Of a DNA stretch of 64,000 bases, positions 34,764 to 45,400 are shown in pieces. The DNA is from an uncultured Clostridia bacterium. Lineage in GTDB: Bacteria; Bacillota; Clostridia; UBA1381. Below the pieces are notes generated by a model that did not search any database, was not told the DNA's origin, and saw only the letters and a program-made list of their open reading frames with translations. Every line of letters starts with the position of its first letter. The stretch's first letter is position 1. The translations under genes and the position numbers were made by a program. Location of the stretch: assembly GCA_934462715.1 (NCBI GenBank), contig CAKSIJ010000002.1, positions 177,174-241,173 on the forward strand, in the 5' to 3' direction.

Positions 34764-36932
34764 TTAACCTGCATTTATCAGTTTAAACTCGGCTCTTTCA
34801 AATATGCTCCTTTCGTTCACTTCTATTTTATTCATTCCGTCTTTAAAAATCAAATCGGCATTTCCGCTCAAAAGCTGCATTTTCCCGGTCAGCGGCAGCT
34901 CAATTACATAACTGCGTGACTGCGGCATACCGCTGTAACCCTTTCCGTACGGTTCAATGCTTATTGAAATTTCATTTTGAATATTTTCATAGGAAATTTT
35001 TGTTTTTAAATATCCCCCGTTTTTGTATTCCTCGCTTATGCCGTCGTCCTCATATAGTGTAAATTCGCCTTTATTTCCCGGATAAATTCTTATTATAAGC
35101 GTATCCAAATTCTCGCTTGTCATTCGTCTGCTGTACGGCTGCATAGGCACAGGCATACCGCCTTTAACAAGGAGCGGAAAGGTATTAATATCACATTCTA
35201 TCTCTGCTGTCGTTCCGTCCTCGTATTTTTCATTATTGAATACATTATAGTAATCTCCGCCCTTTATCCATACCTTTTTAGATACAGTTTTATTGTCCCC
35301 TTTTCCGGGTTCGGTTATAGGAGAAACAATAAATGCGTCACCAAACATATACTGATTTTGGAATTTATAAGCATTTTCCTCATTCGGAAATTCAATATAC
35401 ATTCCTCTTATAAGCGGCAGGCACGCATCATATGCCTCATATGCCGACGAATAAATATAAGGAATGAGCTGCGAGCGCATATGATACACGCTTTTCATAG
35501 CATTTTGAGCCGCATCTCCCCACAGCCACGGACGTCTGTCAAGCTTTTCATCTCTTTGTGAATGAACTCTCAGGCAAGCCGAAAAGGCTGTGAACTGCGC
35601 CCATCTGACATACATTTCCCAATTTCTTTCGCCGAAAAATCCGCCGGTATCATGTCCCCAGTAGAAACACCCTGCATTTGACGAGCTTATTGTAAATTTA
35701 ATTTCATAGTCAAGGACGTCCCATGTGGATTTTGTGTCCCCTGAAAAGAAAATCGGGTGTTTATGATCTCCCCAGCCGCCCCAGCGGCTGAAAGATATTC
35801 CGCGTTTTCCGTTTTTTCTTGAATGTTCGTAATACAGCTGATTAAGCCACGGAAGATGTCTTAAATGTTCTATACCTTTTACATACGGCTTTACCTCGTC
35901 CTGCTGCCAATCAACCCACCAAAAATCCACACCCTGTTTTTCCAGATTTTCATGCACAGCCTTAAAAAAGTTCTCCATATATCTCTTATCGGAGCAGTCA
36001 AATTCAAGGTTTAAACCGCTCTCGGGCGGAAATCCCATTAATTTTGCAAATCCGTCATACCATTCCTCATTGGTTCGTACACCGTCGGCAGGGTGGTCGT
36101 TGAGAGTTACATAAATTTTATCGTCATGCAGCTCATGCAGCAGCTTTTGCGGATTTTTAATCAGATTTTTGTTCCATGTATATCCCGTCCAACCCAAATT
36201 GTCGGCATGACCGTAACCGTGGGTAGCACGGAATTTTTCATCTTCTTCCGATTTAATCTGCCAGTCATGATAATGCCAGTCCATATCTATAACCATTATG
36301 TCAAGCGGAAAATCATGCTCGTCATAGCCCTTGACTATATCCTTTATTTCCTCATCGGTATACGGCCACCAGCGTGAATACCACGAACCGAAAACATATT
36401 TTCTCGGCAGCTCCGCACGTCCGGAAACAAAGAATAAATCCCTGAGCGCTCTTTTATAATCCTTTCCGTATGCAAAAAGATAAATATCGGTATTGCTTTT
36501 TAACGCATTTTTGGCAATCCAATTGTCCTTTAAAACCGGTTTTCCCGAATCATCGATAACAAACCAACCGTCTTTGGAAATTATTCCGTCCTCGACCGGC
36601 TTGCTCGGCACAATACCGTCCAGTGTTGCAAGCGTTCCGCCCAGATTATTCTCATTTTTCATACCGTAATGCCAGCTTTTGCCTTTTATATCGGCATAAA
36701 GGTTATCCGCCGTAAACGGTTTGCCGTCGTTTATATACGTAAGCTTAAAAAACTCGGTTTTAAACTCATACCTATTTCCGTTTTGAGAACTGTATACTTT
36801 TTCCGTACCGTCCTCTCTGTTTTTTGCAAACAAGGTTTCGTCATCATTAAACACTTTATCGGGAGAATATTCAATTCTCACCAAGCTCTCCGTAAGAAAT
36901 GTGAATCTCGCATTTTCAACTATCGTTTTCAT
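34764..36932 (-). CDS. GH31 family alpha-glycosidase, cytoplasmic
   Basis: A 722-residue retaining glycosidase without signal peptide. The TIM barrel carries the nucleophile Asp341 in FWWVDWQQD and the acid/base Asp399 in FSGDTKSTW; IDMDWHYHDW and GHDTGGF are further family blocks. N- and C-terminal beta domains fit the GH31 plan (MFGDAFIVSPI; LYEDDG near the end). The WQQ after the nucleophile differs from the WNE of classical alpha-glucosidases, so alpha-glucosidase, alpha-xylosidase or alpha-galactosidase activity cannot be fixed. It follows an esterase and a 770-residue protein on the same strand with short gaps, so they form one operon for intracellular oligosaccharide breakdown. Confidence 0.92.
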   Translation of the reverse strand: MKTIVENARFTFLTESLVRIEYSPDKVFNDDETLFAKNREDGTEKVYSSQNGNRYEFKTEFFKLTYINDGKPFTADNLYADIKGKSWHYGMKNENNLGGTLATLDGIVPSKPVEDGIISKDGWFVIDDSGKPVLKDNWIAKNALKSNTDIYLFAYGKDYKRALRDLFFVSGRAELPRKYVFGSWYSRWWPYTDEEIKDIVKGYDEHDFPLDIMVIDMDWHYHDWQIKSEEDEKFRATHGYGHADNLGWTGYTWNKNLIKNPQKLLHELHDDKIYVTLNDHPADGVRTNEEWYDGFAKLMGFPPESGLNLEFDCSDKRYMENFFKAVHENLEKQGVDFWWVDWQQDEVKPYVKGIEHLRHLPWLNQLYYEHSRKNGKRGISFSRWGGWGDHKHPIFFSGDTKSTWDVLDYEIKFTISSSNAGCFYWGHDTGGFFGERNWEMYVRWAQFTAFSACLRVHSQRDEKLDRRPWLWGDAAQNAMKSVYHMRSQLIPYIYSSAYEAYDACLPLIRGMYIEFPNEENAYKFQNQYMFGDAFIVSPITEPGKGDNKTVSKKVWIKGGDYYNVFNNEKYEDGTTAEIECDINTFPLLVKGGMPVPMQPYSRRMTSENLDTLIIRIYPGNKGEFTLYEDDGISEEYKNGGYLKTKISYENIQNEISISIEPYGKGYSGMPQSRSYVIELPLTGKMQLLSGNADLIFKDGMNKIEVNERSIFERAEFKLINAG

Positions 36933-36967
36933 AGTAATTCCTTTCCTTTGACTATCATAATTAAAAA

Positions 36968-37735
36968 TCAGTTCGCACGGATATATTCTATTATCTGCTC
37001 CATAATCTTTGTCACAAATTCATCTGTATTCTCATAATCATACAAAATGAATGCGTGTTTTGCGCCCGATATTTCAACAAACTTTGATTTGTGTCCCTTG
37101 TTTATCAGTAAATCATTTAATTCTCTTGTAAATTCAATTTCGACCACCGTGTCGGCGGTTCCGTGCATGAACAAAAAATCCGCACTTTTTTCTCCGACAC
37201 ATTTTGCCGGCGTCAGACTGTCAATATCGGAAGCGGTTTCAAATCCGTATTTCCATTTTGTATCAAGCAATCCCAAAACCGGATTTAACGAAACAACGGT
37301 TTTCGGGCGGATATCATCGTCCTGCGAAAGCCCGATCATTGTTGCTAGATATCCGCCGGCAGAATCTCCCATACACACAAAATTATCAAAAGACACAAAC
37401 TTTAAATGCTTTTTTATATACCTGACAGCGTCCCTGCAATCCTCTAAAAGATCGCCGACATTAAGCTTTTCCGATACCAAAAGTGAGCGATATGATATAA
37501 TAATACCGATAAATCCCTTGCTTGCCAAATATTTGGCATTGCCTGCCATCCAGCCGCCGTTCCACTCGGAATTATTTTTTATTGCATCATTCCACCCTCC
37601 GCCGTGAATTAACAGCACTGTCTGTGCTTTATGAATATCCGTATCGGGCAAAAACACCCGAACAGGCAAATTTAAGCCGTTTGCCGTTTTATACACAAAA
37701 TCCAAATCCGCCTGTCTGTCTTTAAAATTTTCCAT
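36968..37735 (-). CDS. Alpha/beta hydrolase, probable carbohydrate esterase
   Basis: A 255-residue cytoplasmic alpha/beta hydrolase. The oxyanion motif HGGGW, nucleophile elbow CMGDSAGGY (catalytic Ser), an acid in HGTADTVVE and the catalytic His in AKHAF are all present. This layout fits acetyl- or feruloyl-type esterases of the BD-FAE/lipase class. It lies 35 bases upstream of the GH31 gene and 30 bases after the 770-residue gene, so it probably removes acyl decorations from imported oligosaccharides. Confidence 0.88.
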   Translation of the reverse strand: MENFKDRQADLDFVYKTANGLNLPVRVFLPDTDIHKAQTVLLIHGGGWNDAIKNNSEWNGGWMAGNAKYLASKGFIGIIISYRSLLVSEKLNVGDLLEDCRDAVRYIKKHLKFVSFDNFVCMGDSAGGYLATMIGLSQDDDIRPKTVVSLNPVLGLLDTKWKYGFETASDIDSLTPAKCVGEKSADFLFMHGTADTVVEIEFTRELNDLLINKGHKSKFVEISGAKHAFILYDYENTDEFVTKIMEQIIEYIRAN

Positions 37736-37765
37736 GTATAATTCTCCCTTGTTACTTATTCTATT

Positions 37766-40078
37766 TTAAGCTTTAATTCCCTTAACAGGTACTCCCGGCT
37801 TTAAGCTGATTCTGTTTTTCGTTCCTATTTCCTTTGCACCGCTTTTTGTAAGCTCATAAAAAGTATAATCACAATCAGCCGAATATTCCGTATTCTCCAA
37901 TGAGTACAGATAAACTATATCCCCGCTTTCCCCGGGAGCAAAAGTTGTCCAGTTCTCGGCGATAGTTTTTCCCTTATATATAACCTCATATTCACTGTTT
38001 TTTTGATTTACACGAACCATACTCTCATCTTCATAAACAACTGTTGTCCAATCGCCGTCAAGCTTATAATCGGTGATTTTCAAATTCTCGAGCAAAAGCA
38101 TTGGGACGGTCAGTATATAATGGCTCATGATTTTTTTATCGTCAAGGTATACAACATCTCCCCAGCACGATTTTGCTCCCAGAATAAATCCGTTAAGCAA
38201 GCTTTTTTTGTCGCTTCCGAAGCAGCCGCACGGTATTATGCCATGATAGAGCATAGGAGTCAGCGGAATTTTTTCCTCATTCTTATACAGCGCTATACCC
38301 ATGTTATATCTCGTACTCCAGCCATGCCCCGTCTTTCCTATAAACGGATAGCAAACAGTTTCGCTTGTCACGTCAATACCGTATTTGTTAAATTCTTCAA
38401 AAATTTTGTATTTGTATTCAAGTCCTTCGTCAGCGGCAGAGGAAACGTCCGGGGAGAAGTCATATCTGCGCATTTCGGAGGTTGTCACATCAATGTGATA
38501 GGTGTCTTTAATGCCGAAATTATCAACAATCCACTTTACCCTTTTTTGCATTGCTCCCGATTCAACATATTTTTTTAAGGAAAGAATATAGCTGAGTCCT
38601 CCCGACCAAATCCAGCCTCTGTACTTTTCTCCGTAGGAATCGAGCGCAATAAGGCTTTCATCCGTAATACAGTTCAAATACGCATCCTCAAAATTATCAT
38701 GCAGCGACACATATGTGTTATAATCTCTTGCTTCGTTTATACATTCTTTTAATTCATCGGCTGACGGTATATTGTCGTTTAATTCAAACGGTTCGGGATA
38801 GCCGTGGTCATGGCCGCCCTTTTGCCAGCCGACAATATACACTACCTGTCGCTGATTATCAAGCACATTTGCCGCCTCCCGATAGAATTTCTTCAAATCA
38901 TCGAGCGTTGCTGTCGGTTCATCATCACCGTGATCGAGCATAAACTTGTAAAATACGCAGCGTTCATAGCACTCCGCTCTTTTAGGAGTAAGCTTTTTTT
39001 GCAGCTCCTTTGCAAAGGATTTCCAATCGCCGTTTGGTATATTTTTAACGCAAACACTCTTTTCGCCCTTAACGCACGGTGAGTTTAAACCGCATTTTTT
39101 TGCCGAAACTCTGTTCGTCAGCTCAACGCCGATAACTCCGAAGCTTTTACCGTTAATTCTTTGTATGCTTTGGTGCAATATAAAATCAAGCCTGTCTGTG
39201 GATACAAGCAGTCCGCATTTATTGTCATAAATTCCCATTGCATTTATCACATCAAACAATACCGGGAATCCCATCGGCGGATTGTCTGTTGAGCTTGCAC
39301 ATCTTCCGCCTTGAGAAAAATTCACCACATTTGAATTTTCAAGAACGCATAAATCCGGAATATAAACGCTCAAAAGCTCATATCCGAATTTTTCCGAAAC
39401 ATCGGTTAAGACTATCTTTCCGCCGTCGCATACAAGCGAGCAGGAGGCATAGTCCGAGGTTATTTTCAAACCGTTTTCAATTTCGGCATAGTTGAAAATA
39501 CCGTTATCTATGTTTGTTATAATTCTGTTGTTTTCAACACAGCGGATTTTTATAATCGGGTGGCAAACCGTATTATTTGCGTTAAACACAGGCAAATAAT
39601 TGTCCCCATTTTTTTCGGGATTCGTTAAAGGTGCCGCAGGTGTTTCGATCTGTTTAACCATGCTCCTTTGATAGCTACTCGCTTTTTCAAATCCAAATTC
39701 TACAGATGTAACAAGCTGCCTGCGAACCACCTCATTATTCTCATTTAAGAACGGTATGGGATTGTCTTCATCGTCCAAAAGCGATACGTACACATATCTT
39801 GTACCTCCCCATACCAAAGGAATATTATACGCTCCCGCCGTTTCGTAAACAGAGCCTTTTTCCCACATATACATATGCGGATATATATTCCATTTGTACG
39901 AATAACTGTTATAGCTGCTTTCAAATTGCCGCTGTGTGCCGAATTCAAAATCTATTTGCACCTTTCCGGCAAAAGAGGCATTTTGGCATGACTGCCATTT
40001 TGTTGTTATGTAAACACGATCTCCCTGCCAAAGATAGTTTGCGCTGATTGTTGTTTTTAAAAGCTTTGCGTATTCCAT
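37766..40078 (-). CDS. Large cytoplasmic protein, putative new-type glycoside hydrolase
   Basis: 770 residues, no signal peptide. The first 350 residues are beta-rich and recall the N-terminal sandwich of large glycosidases. The middle looks like a (beta/alpha)8 barrel: VVYIVGWQKGGHDHGYPE, YVSLHDNFEDAY, GWIWSGGLSYIL, DTYHIDVTTSE and GIDVTSETVCYPF are strand-end segments with acidic residues. Asp530 (YHIDVTT) and Glu573 (TSETV) are candidate catalytic residues. The layout is reminiscent of GH101-like or DUF5696-type barrels, but I cannot place it in a named family. Its operon partners are an esterase and GH31. It starts the operon, with its own promoter. Confidence 0.7.
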   Translation of the reverse strand: MEYAKLLKTTISANYLWQGDRVYITTKWQSCQNASFAGKVQIDFEFGTQRQFESSYNSYSYKWNIYPHMYMWEKGSVYETAGAYNIPLVWGGTRYVYVSLLDDEDNPIPFLNENNEVVRRQLVTSVEFGFEKASSYQRSMVKQIETPAAPLTNPEKNGDNYLPVFNANNTVCHPIIKIRCVENNRIITNIDNGIFNYAEIENGLKITSDYASCSLVCDGGKIVLTDVSEKFGYELLSVYIPDLCVLENSNVVNFSQGGRCASSTDNPPMGFPVLFDVINAMGIYDNKCGLLVSTDRLDFILHQSIQRINGKSFGVIGVELTNRVSAKKCGLNSPCVKGEKSVCVKNIPNGDWKSFAKELQKKLTPKRAECYERCVFYKFMLDHGDDEPTATLDDLKKFYREAANVLDNQRQVVYIVGWQKGGHDHGYPEPFELNDNIPSADELKECINEARDYNTYVSLHDNFEDAYLNCITDESLIALDSYGEKYRGWIWSGGLSYILSLKKYVESGAMQKRVKWIVDNFGIKDTYHIDVTTSEMRRYDFSPDVSSAADEGLEYKYKIFEEFNKYGIDVTSETVCYPFIGKTGHGWSTRYNMGIALYKNEEKIPLTPMLYHGIIPCGCFGSDKKSLLNGFILGAKSCWGDVVYLDDKKIMSHYILTVPMLLLENLKITDYKLDGDWTTVVYEDESMVRVNQKNSEYEVIYKGKTIAENWTTFAPGESGDIVYLYSLENTEYSADCDYTFYELTKSGAKEIGTKNRISLKPGVPVKGIKA

Positions 40079-40095
40079 AGAGTTAACCCTTTCAT

Positions 40096-40125
40096 ATTAT
40101 AACATAAATTATTGATTTTTGTCAA
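40096..40125 (-). promoter_or_regulatory. Promoter of the 770-residue protein/esterase/GH31 operon
   Basis: Minus-strand TTGACA (40120-40125), 18 bases, TATAAT (40096-40101), about 18 bases before the start codon region. Confidence 0.7.
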
Positions 40126-40198
40126 TTGTGTTGAGGCAAATATTTCCATATGCCAAGATTCGGATAAACCGTTTTCTTAAAATTGTGCGGCTTAAAAA

Positions 40199-42250
40199 TT
40201 ATGCCATATTCAATTCCGACTTTCTTTTTCCGATTGTGTAATCGTTTGGATTTTTTACGGTGTATTCCGCACAAAGTCTTATATCACTGCACGACGCACC
40301 AACCAAAATACTGTAAGTACCGCTTTCCAAATGCCATTTTTTAAGGCATATGTTGTAATACTTCAAATCGTCATGACTGATTGTTAATTCAACGGTTTTT
40401 TCTTCTCCCGGCTCAAGATAAAGCTTTTCAAAGCCTTTAAGCTCCTTTTCGGGGCGGAGAACCACTGATTTTTTATATCCGATATAAAGCTGCGCCGTTT
40501 CTTTTCCCGGCATACTGCCGGTATTTTTGATTTTAAAGCTTATTTTAATCTCATCATCTTCTTTTTCCGAATAATTCTTTTCAAGCTTTAAATCGCTGTA
40601 TTCAAACTTTGTGTATGAGAGTCCGTGTCCGAACGGGAACCATATGTCGCTGCTGTTTTTATCGTAATACCGATACCCAACGAACGAGCCCTCGCTGTAC
40701 CACGTCTTATATCCGTCACCGAACGAATCCAAATCCGCACGTTCTCTCAAGGCAAAGCTTTCGGATAATTTTCCGGACGGATTTGTTTTTCCGAACAGCA
40801 CGCTCGCAATCGCCTTGCCGCCGCCCTCTCCGGGATACCACATCTGCACTGCGCCCTTAACTTGTGCGTGCCATCTGCCCGGAATAATCATCGAGCCTGT
40901 GTTAAGCACAACCACAACGTTATCGCACGCATCGCAGGCAGAGCTTATAAGTCCGTTTGTATAGTTCGGCAAGCCGAGATTATCTCTGTCCCAATGCTCT
41001 GTTTCGGTATCTGCACCATAGTTGTCGCCGGCGAAAACCACGATCAGATCCATCTCGTTTTTCTGCATACCGTTTATTTTTCCGACTATTTCTGCGCCGA
41101 GATATTCCTCGTCATTTATCGATTCATAGGTAATGTCTATTCCCTCCTCTGCGGCATATTTTTTCATATATTCAATAGGGCTGTCTAAGAATTTGTCCCC
41201 TACAACCATTTTCGAGCTTCCCGCACCGCTTATAATCGGCTTTTCGGCGTGCTTTCCGTAGACGGCAATTTTTTTGTACTTTTTGCCGTTTATTGGAAGT
41301 ATGTCGTCATTATTTCTCAAAAGCACCATACATTCCTCTGCAATGCGCTGAACTCTTTCATGCTGTTTATCTCTGATATATCCTGGTTTTTCGCCGGATT
41401 TCTGCTTTTTACATTTACGGGCAAATTCGATAACATTTCCGGCGGCACGGTCCAAATCCTCAACGGTCGCCTTGCCCTTTTCGATACCGTCCCTAAGCTG
41501 TTCCTCCAAGTTGGGATTATACGGCATTTCCAAATCCAAGCCGGCACGAATACTGAGAGCTATATCATGCACCGCTCCCCAGTCCGATACCACCATTCCG
41601 TCAAAACCGAATTCATCTCTTAAAATATCCGTGAGAAGATATTTATTCTCGGAGGTGAATATTCCTCCAACCTTGTTATAGGAGTTCATTGTGCAATATG
41701 GCGATGAATTTTTCAGAACAATTTCAAATACCTTTAAATAGTATTCCCTCATCGTCCTTTCATCAACCTCTGCGTTTATAAACACTCTGTCATTTTCCTG
41801 ATTGTTGAGAGCGTAATGCTTAACGCTTGCGGCAATGCCCTTGCTTGCCAATCCGTTCACAAATGCCGCACCCAATATACCCGAAAGAAGCGGATCTTCG
41901 GAATAATATTCAAAGTTTCTTCCGCACTTCGGCGTTCTTTTCATATTGACTCCCGGTGCAAGAAGCATATCGACTTCTTCATTTAAACATTCATCACCCA
42001 ACAGTGCTCCGACCTCAAATAAAAGCTCCTTGTTCCAGCTTGCTCCCAAAGCAGAGCCTGTCGGCACGGCAACACCGTCGTCCTTCATGATATATCTGCC
42101 CTTTCTGATACCGCTCGGGCCGTCAAACATATTGACCGGCGGAATATCAAGCTCCGCAAATTCTGCCGTTTTGCTGTCTTTTCCCGTAAGCATACTTGCC
42201 TTTTGGCTGAATGTCATTTTATCCAATGTTTCTCTTGTTTCTTTTTTCAT
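40199..42250 (-). CDS. GH3 family beta-glycosidase, cytoplasmic
   Basis: About 683 residues without signal peptide. Three domains are present: the (beta/alpha)8 barrel with nucleophile Asp223 in MVVSDWGAVHD, the alpha/beta sandwich (GAGSSKMVVGD, WYPGEGGGKA), and a C-terminal fibronectin type III-like domain (FKIKNTGSMPGKETAQLYI). The sequence family covers beta-glucosidases and related beta-glycosidases. The start at 42250 follows AGGAGG. It has its own promoter; no terminator is seen after it, so readthrough into the next operon is possible. Confidence 0.94.
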   Translation of the reverse strand: MKKETRETLDKMTFSQKASMLTGKDSKTAEFAELDIPPVNMFDGPSGIRKGRYIMKDDGVAVPTGSALGASWNKELLFEVGALLGDECLNEEVDMLLAPGVNMKRTPKCGRNFEYYSEDPLLSGILGAAFVNGLASKGIAASVKHYALNNQENDRVFINAEVDERTMREYYLKVFEIVLKNSSPYCTMNSYNKVGGIFTSENKYLLTDILRDEFGFDGMVVSDWGAVHDIALSIRAGLDLEMPYNPNLEEQLRDGIEKGKATVEDLDRAAGNVIEFARKCKKQKSGEKPGYIRDKQHERVQRIAEECMVLLRNNDDILPINGKKYKKIAVYGKHAEKPIISGAGSSKMVVGDKFLDSPIEYMKKYAAEEGIDITYESINDEEYLGAEIVGKINGMQKNEMDLIVVFAGDNYGADTETEHWDRDNLGLPNYTNGLISSACDACDNVVVVLNTGSMIIPGRWHAQVKGAVQMWYPGEGGGKAIASVLFGKTNPSGKLSESFALRERADLDSFGDGYKTWYSEGSFVGYRYYDKNSSDIWFPFGHGLSYTKFEYSDLKLEKNYSEKEDDEIKISFKIKNTGSMPGKETAQLYIGYKKSVVLRPEKELKGFEKLYLEPGEEKTVELTISHDDLKYYNICLKKWHLESGTYSILVGASCSDIRLCAEYTVKNPNDYTIGKRKSELNMA

Positions 42251-42265
42251 TCTTGTCCTCCTAAA

Positions 42266-42294
42266 ATTATACCACACGCTAAAATCAATATCAA
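42266..42294 (-). promoter_or_regulatory. Promoter of the GH3 gene
   Basis: Minus-strand TTGATA (42289-42294), 17 bases, TATAAT (42266-42271), immediately before the AGGAGG ribosome site of GH3. Confidence 0.65.
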
Positions 42295-42331
42295 TATTTC
42301 AATTTTTACATTAAGGCTGATTTTTTACGCA

Positions 42332-42361
42332 TTTAGGGGACGCCGCTAAAGCGCCCCCTAT
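42332..42361 (-). terminator. Hairpin ending the large secreted-enzyme operon
   Basis: On the minus strand AGGGGGCGC pairs with GCGTCCCCT around a short loop, about 90 bases past the 1,083-residue esterase gene. A T tract is only partial, so termination strength is uncertain. Confidence 0.55.
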
Positions 42362-42452
42362 CATTAATTCACAATATTTCTTTTATCTGCATTCCGCCGC
42401 CGTGCGTCGGAACAAATCCAAACGCGGAAAGATACCATGCATATTTTTCACG

Positions 42453-45400
42453 TTATTCTGCGGCAATTATGGTTTTAAAACCGACATACGGCTTTAAAGT
42501 ATCACTGTTCCAGCAAAATACCTTTAAAGTTTTATCTCCGTCTTTCGGTGTTATTGTAGCCTGCAATTTTTTGCTGATTACAGTTTCCGAAAGCTGAGTA
42601 TTGAGTGCCGATACACCCGTGAGCTTGCCGTTTACGTCATACAATGCAAGCGCAAGAATAACATTCTTGTTATCCTCACCCGAAGTATACAGTGTATGTA
42701 CTGTCACGGGAGTTCCTGCGGCAAACGCATTTGTATCAAACACCGGTTCTGTAAAATTAATACCATTTGTCTTTTTGAGATATGCGCCGAGCAGGCTTAT
42801 TATCTCTGCGTCATCACTATTGTCAACACGGACAATTTTTGCCGTGTGCGTACCCTCCGACAAGCCTTTGATTTCGGTTTGTCTTACAAATCCGTCATAT
42901 AATGTGTTTGTATTTTCAAGGTATGTGTTAATTGTCTGAACCTTTTCGTTGTCAACATAAACCTCAAAGGTTCCGCCCTTATTGCCGTTTACATCGTGCA
43001 GAAGCTGATATTCAACTATCATTTCGGTTCCGTTAAATGTAAACTCAAGATTGTCATCATCTTTGTTAAGCTTACGGTTGAGCGCTTCGTAATAGTAAAC
43101 GTAATCCTTAAAGTCTGTCAACGGCGACACTTCCGCATTGCTCTTTGCTTTTGCAAAATATTTGTTGCTGTTGTGCGCCATAAGAGTTGTTATGTAGCTT
43201 CCGTAAAGCGCACCGCCTGCCGTACTCGGGTGAGTTCTGTCAGCCGCCCCGAAATAAACGTCTCCGTCCCATTCAGAAGCAAAGCTTGAATCGGTGTTAT
43301 AACGTGATTTTACATAGTCACGCACATTAAACAGCGGTATTCCGTATGCCTTTGCAAGCTTTTTGTGTTCCGATACCGAATAATCGTTGTTGCTCAAATC
43401 GTTTACGGGCAGTTCCGTGAATATAATCACAGGAGGATTCGGCATTTTGTTAAGATTTCTTACTATTGATTCCATGTATTGATTTGTTGTCGAAACGGTA
43501 GAATCGTTTACCGCAAACTCTACAAATACAACATCGGGGTCAAAGGTCATTACGTCCTTGTATAAACGCATCCAAGCATATTGCGAGCCCGTTCCGCCGA
43601 CTCCGGCATTTTTAAAGGTTGAATCCGGGAACTTTTCTTTTATAAAACTTTCCACGTGATCTCTCCAACCCGACATCTGTGTTATCGAACCGCCCAAGAA
43701 TACCGTTCTCAAGCCTGTTTTGTTTGCAAACACATTCGGCTTTTCAAAGCTTTTTGTTATATCGTAGATTGTCTTAAATTCAATAATCTGATCGCTGTCA
43801 CCGTTTACGATTGCGGACGGAATAACAACACTGTAGCCTGTATCGTATGCCAAATTTGCTCTCGGTGTTATTGTTACAACTTTGCCCGAAACAGCAACGT
43901 CAGCTTCAACCGCATTGTCGTTTTCATCTTTTATCTCAATGCCTGCTGTGTTTTCAACATCATTTTTTGCAGTAACCTTTATTACAGCGTTTACGGGAAC
44001 AATCATCGAATCTTTCAGAGTGTACTCCGAGCCGTTGTCGGTGTAAACAACATCTGCGTTGCCCTCGTCGTTATCCCATACACGCAGATAATCAACATAA
44101 TGTGTCGTATCTGTACCGTTATCACCTGTCAAGCCAACGCCGAACATATATATTCTGTCCAGATTATCGGTTTTTCTGTTATCCGTAAAATTACAAATCG
44201 GCGACTGCTTTATATTTCCGTTTCCGTCATCTATAATAATGCAATAGGTATGGCTCTTATAGTTAAGTTTCATTGAGAGTGTATACCAGTGATCCTCATC
44301 AAAGGTATATCCCATTGCAGTGCCGCCTGCTCTGTCGCTTCCGGCTCCTACAATCACGCCTTGATCCTTTCTGTAAACTACGCTTGCCGTAATAGGCTCC
44401 AAATCCATAATTGCTTCAAACAAACCGCCTTTTTCTCCGCCTTTGTTGTATTTGAACTTTGTTTGTATATATACGTTTTCTTTTCCCGACATATCGACTG
44501 TCTGAGGCATTTTTGCAAAGAATCGGCGGTATGCGATGGTTGCATATCCCAAGAACAGATTTCCATCACTGATAGCGGACGGATTATTGCCTATGCAGCT
44601 TTCCGGACCGCTCGGGCTTCTGTTCCACCATGTATCGGCATTATCGTCATAGCCGTTAAACTCGGCTCTGTATATATAATTTTTTGTCTGCTTTGTTATA
44701 AAAGTAAAGCTTGCGGCATTGTTTCCGCCGATACTCGGAACATTCAGCGTGCAGCTTGAATACTCCGGCAGACCTGAAAGTGCAAGTACCGCTGTTTTTC
44801 CGTCCTCCGAAAGGCTCTTTACGGTAACGTTTCCGTCTTTAACAGTCACATTTGCCAAATCCGCTTCGGTTACAGCCTTTGAGAAATTAACTGTTGCGTC
44901 AAAGCTTAAATCAAGGTTCTTTGCGCCGTTCAGTTCCTGTCCGTCCCCGTATGTTGCCGTTACCGACTTCGGAACAAGATCCTCGTTCCAGATACGGATA
45001 TAATCGTAATACTGCTTTGTGCTTAATCCCTTGTCTAAAAGCTGCGGCAGAAGTATTCTGTCAATGCTTGTCGGTCTTTTTCCGTATACAGAACTGCCTT
45101 CTGTGTCACCGTTATACAATATTTCGCCGTTTTCGCCCTTTACTTCAAGCTTGAATGTGTACTTTGTAAAATCAAATTTTACAGTTATTGTATACCATTT
45201 ATCGGGTGACAAGATACAGTTTGTCACAACACTGTCTGCATCTGCGCCTCCAAACATTAGACCGTTTGAATATTTTACCGAAAATGACCTATCCATCGGA
45301 CTACCGTCTACCATTCCCGCAACGTCTATGAAATTAGCGTCCAACGCACCTTCATCATTGACCTTAGTATACTTAAATCTTGTTTCAAAATATATGTTTT

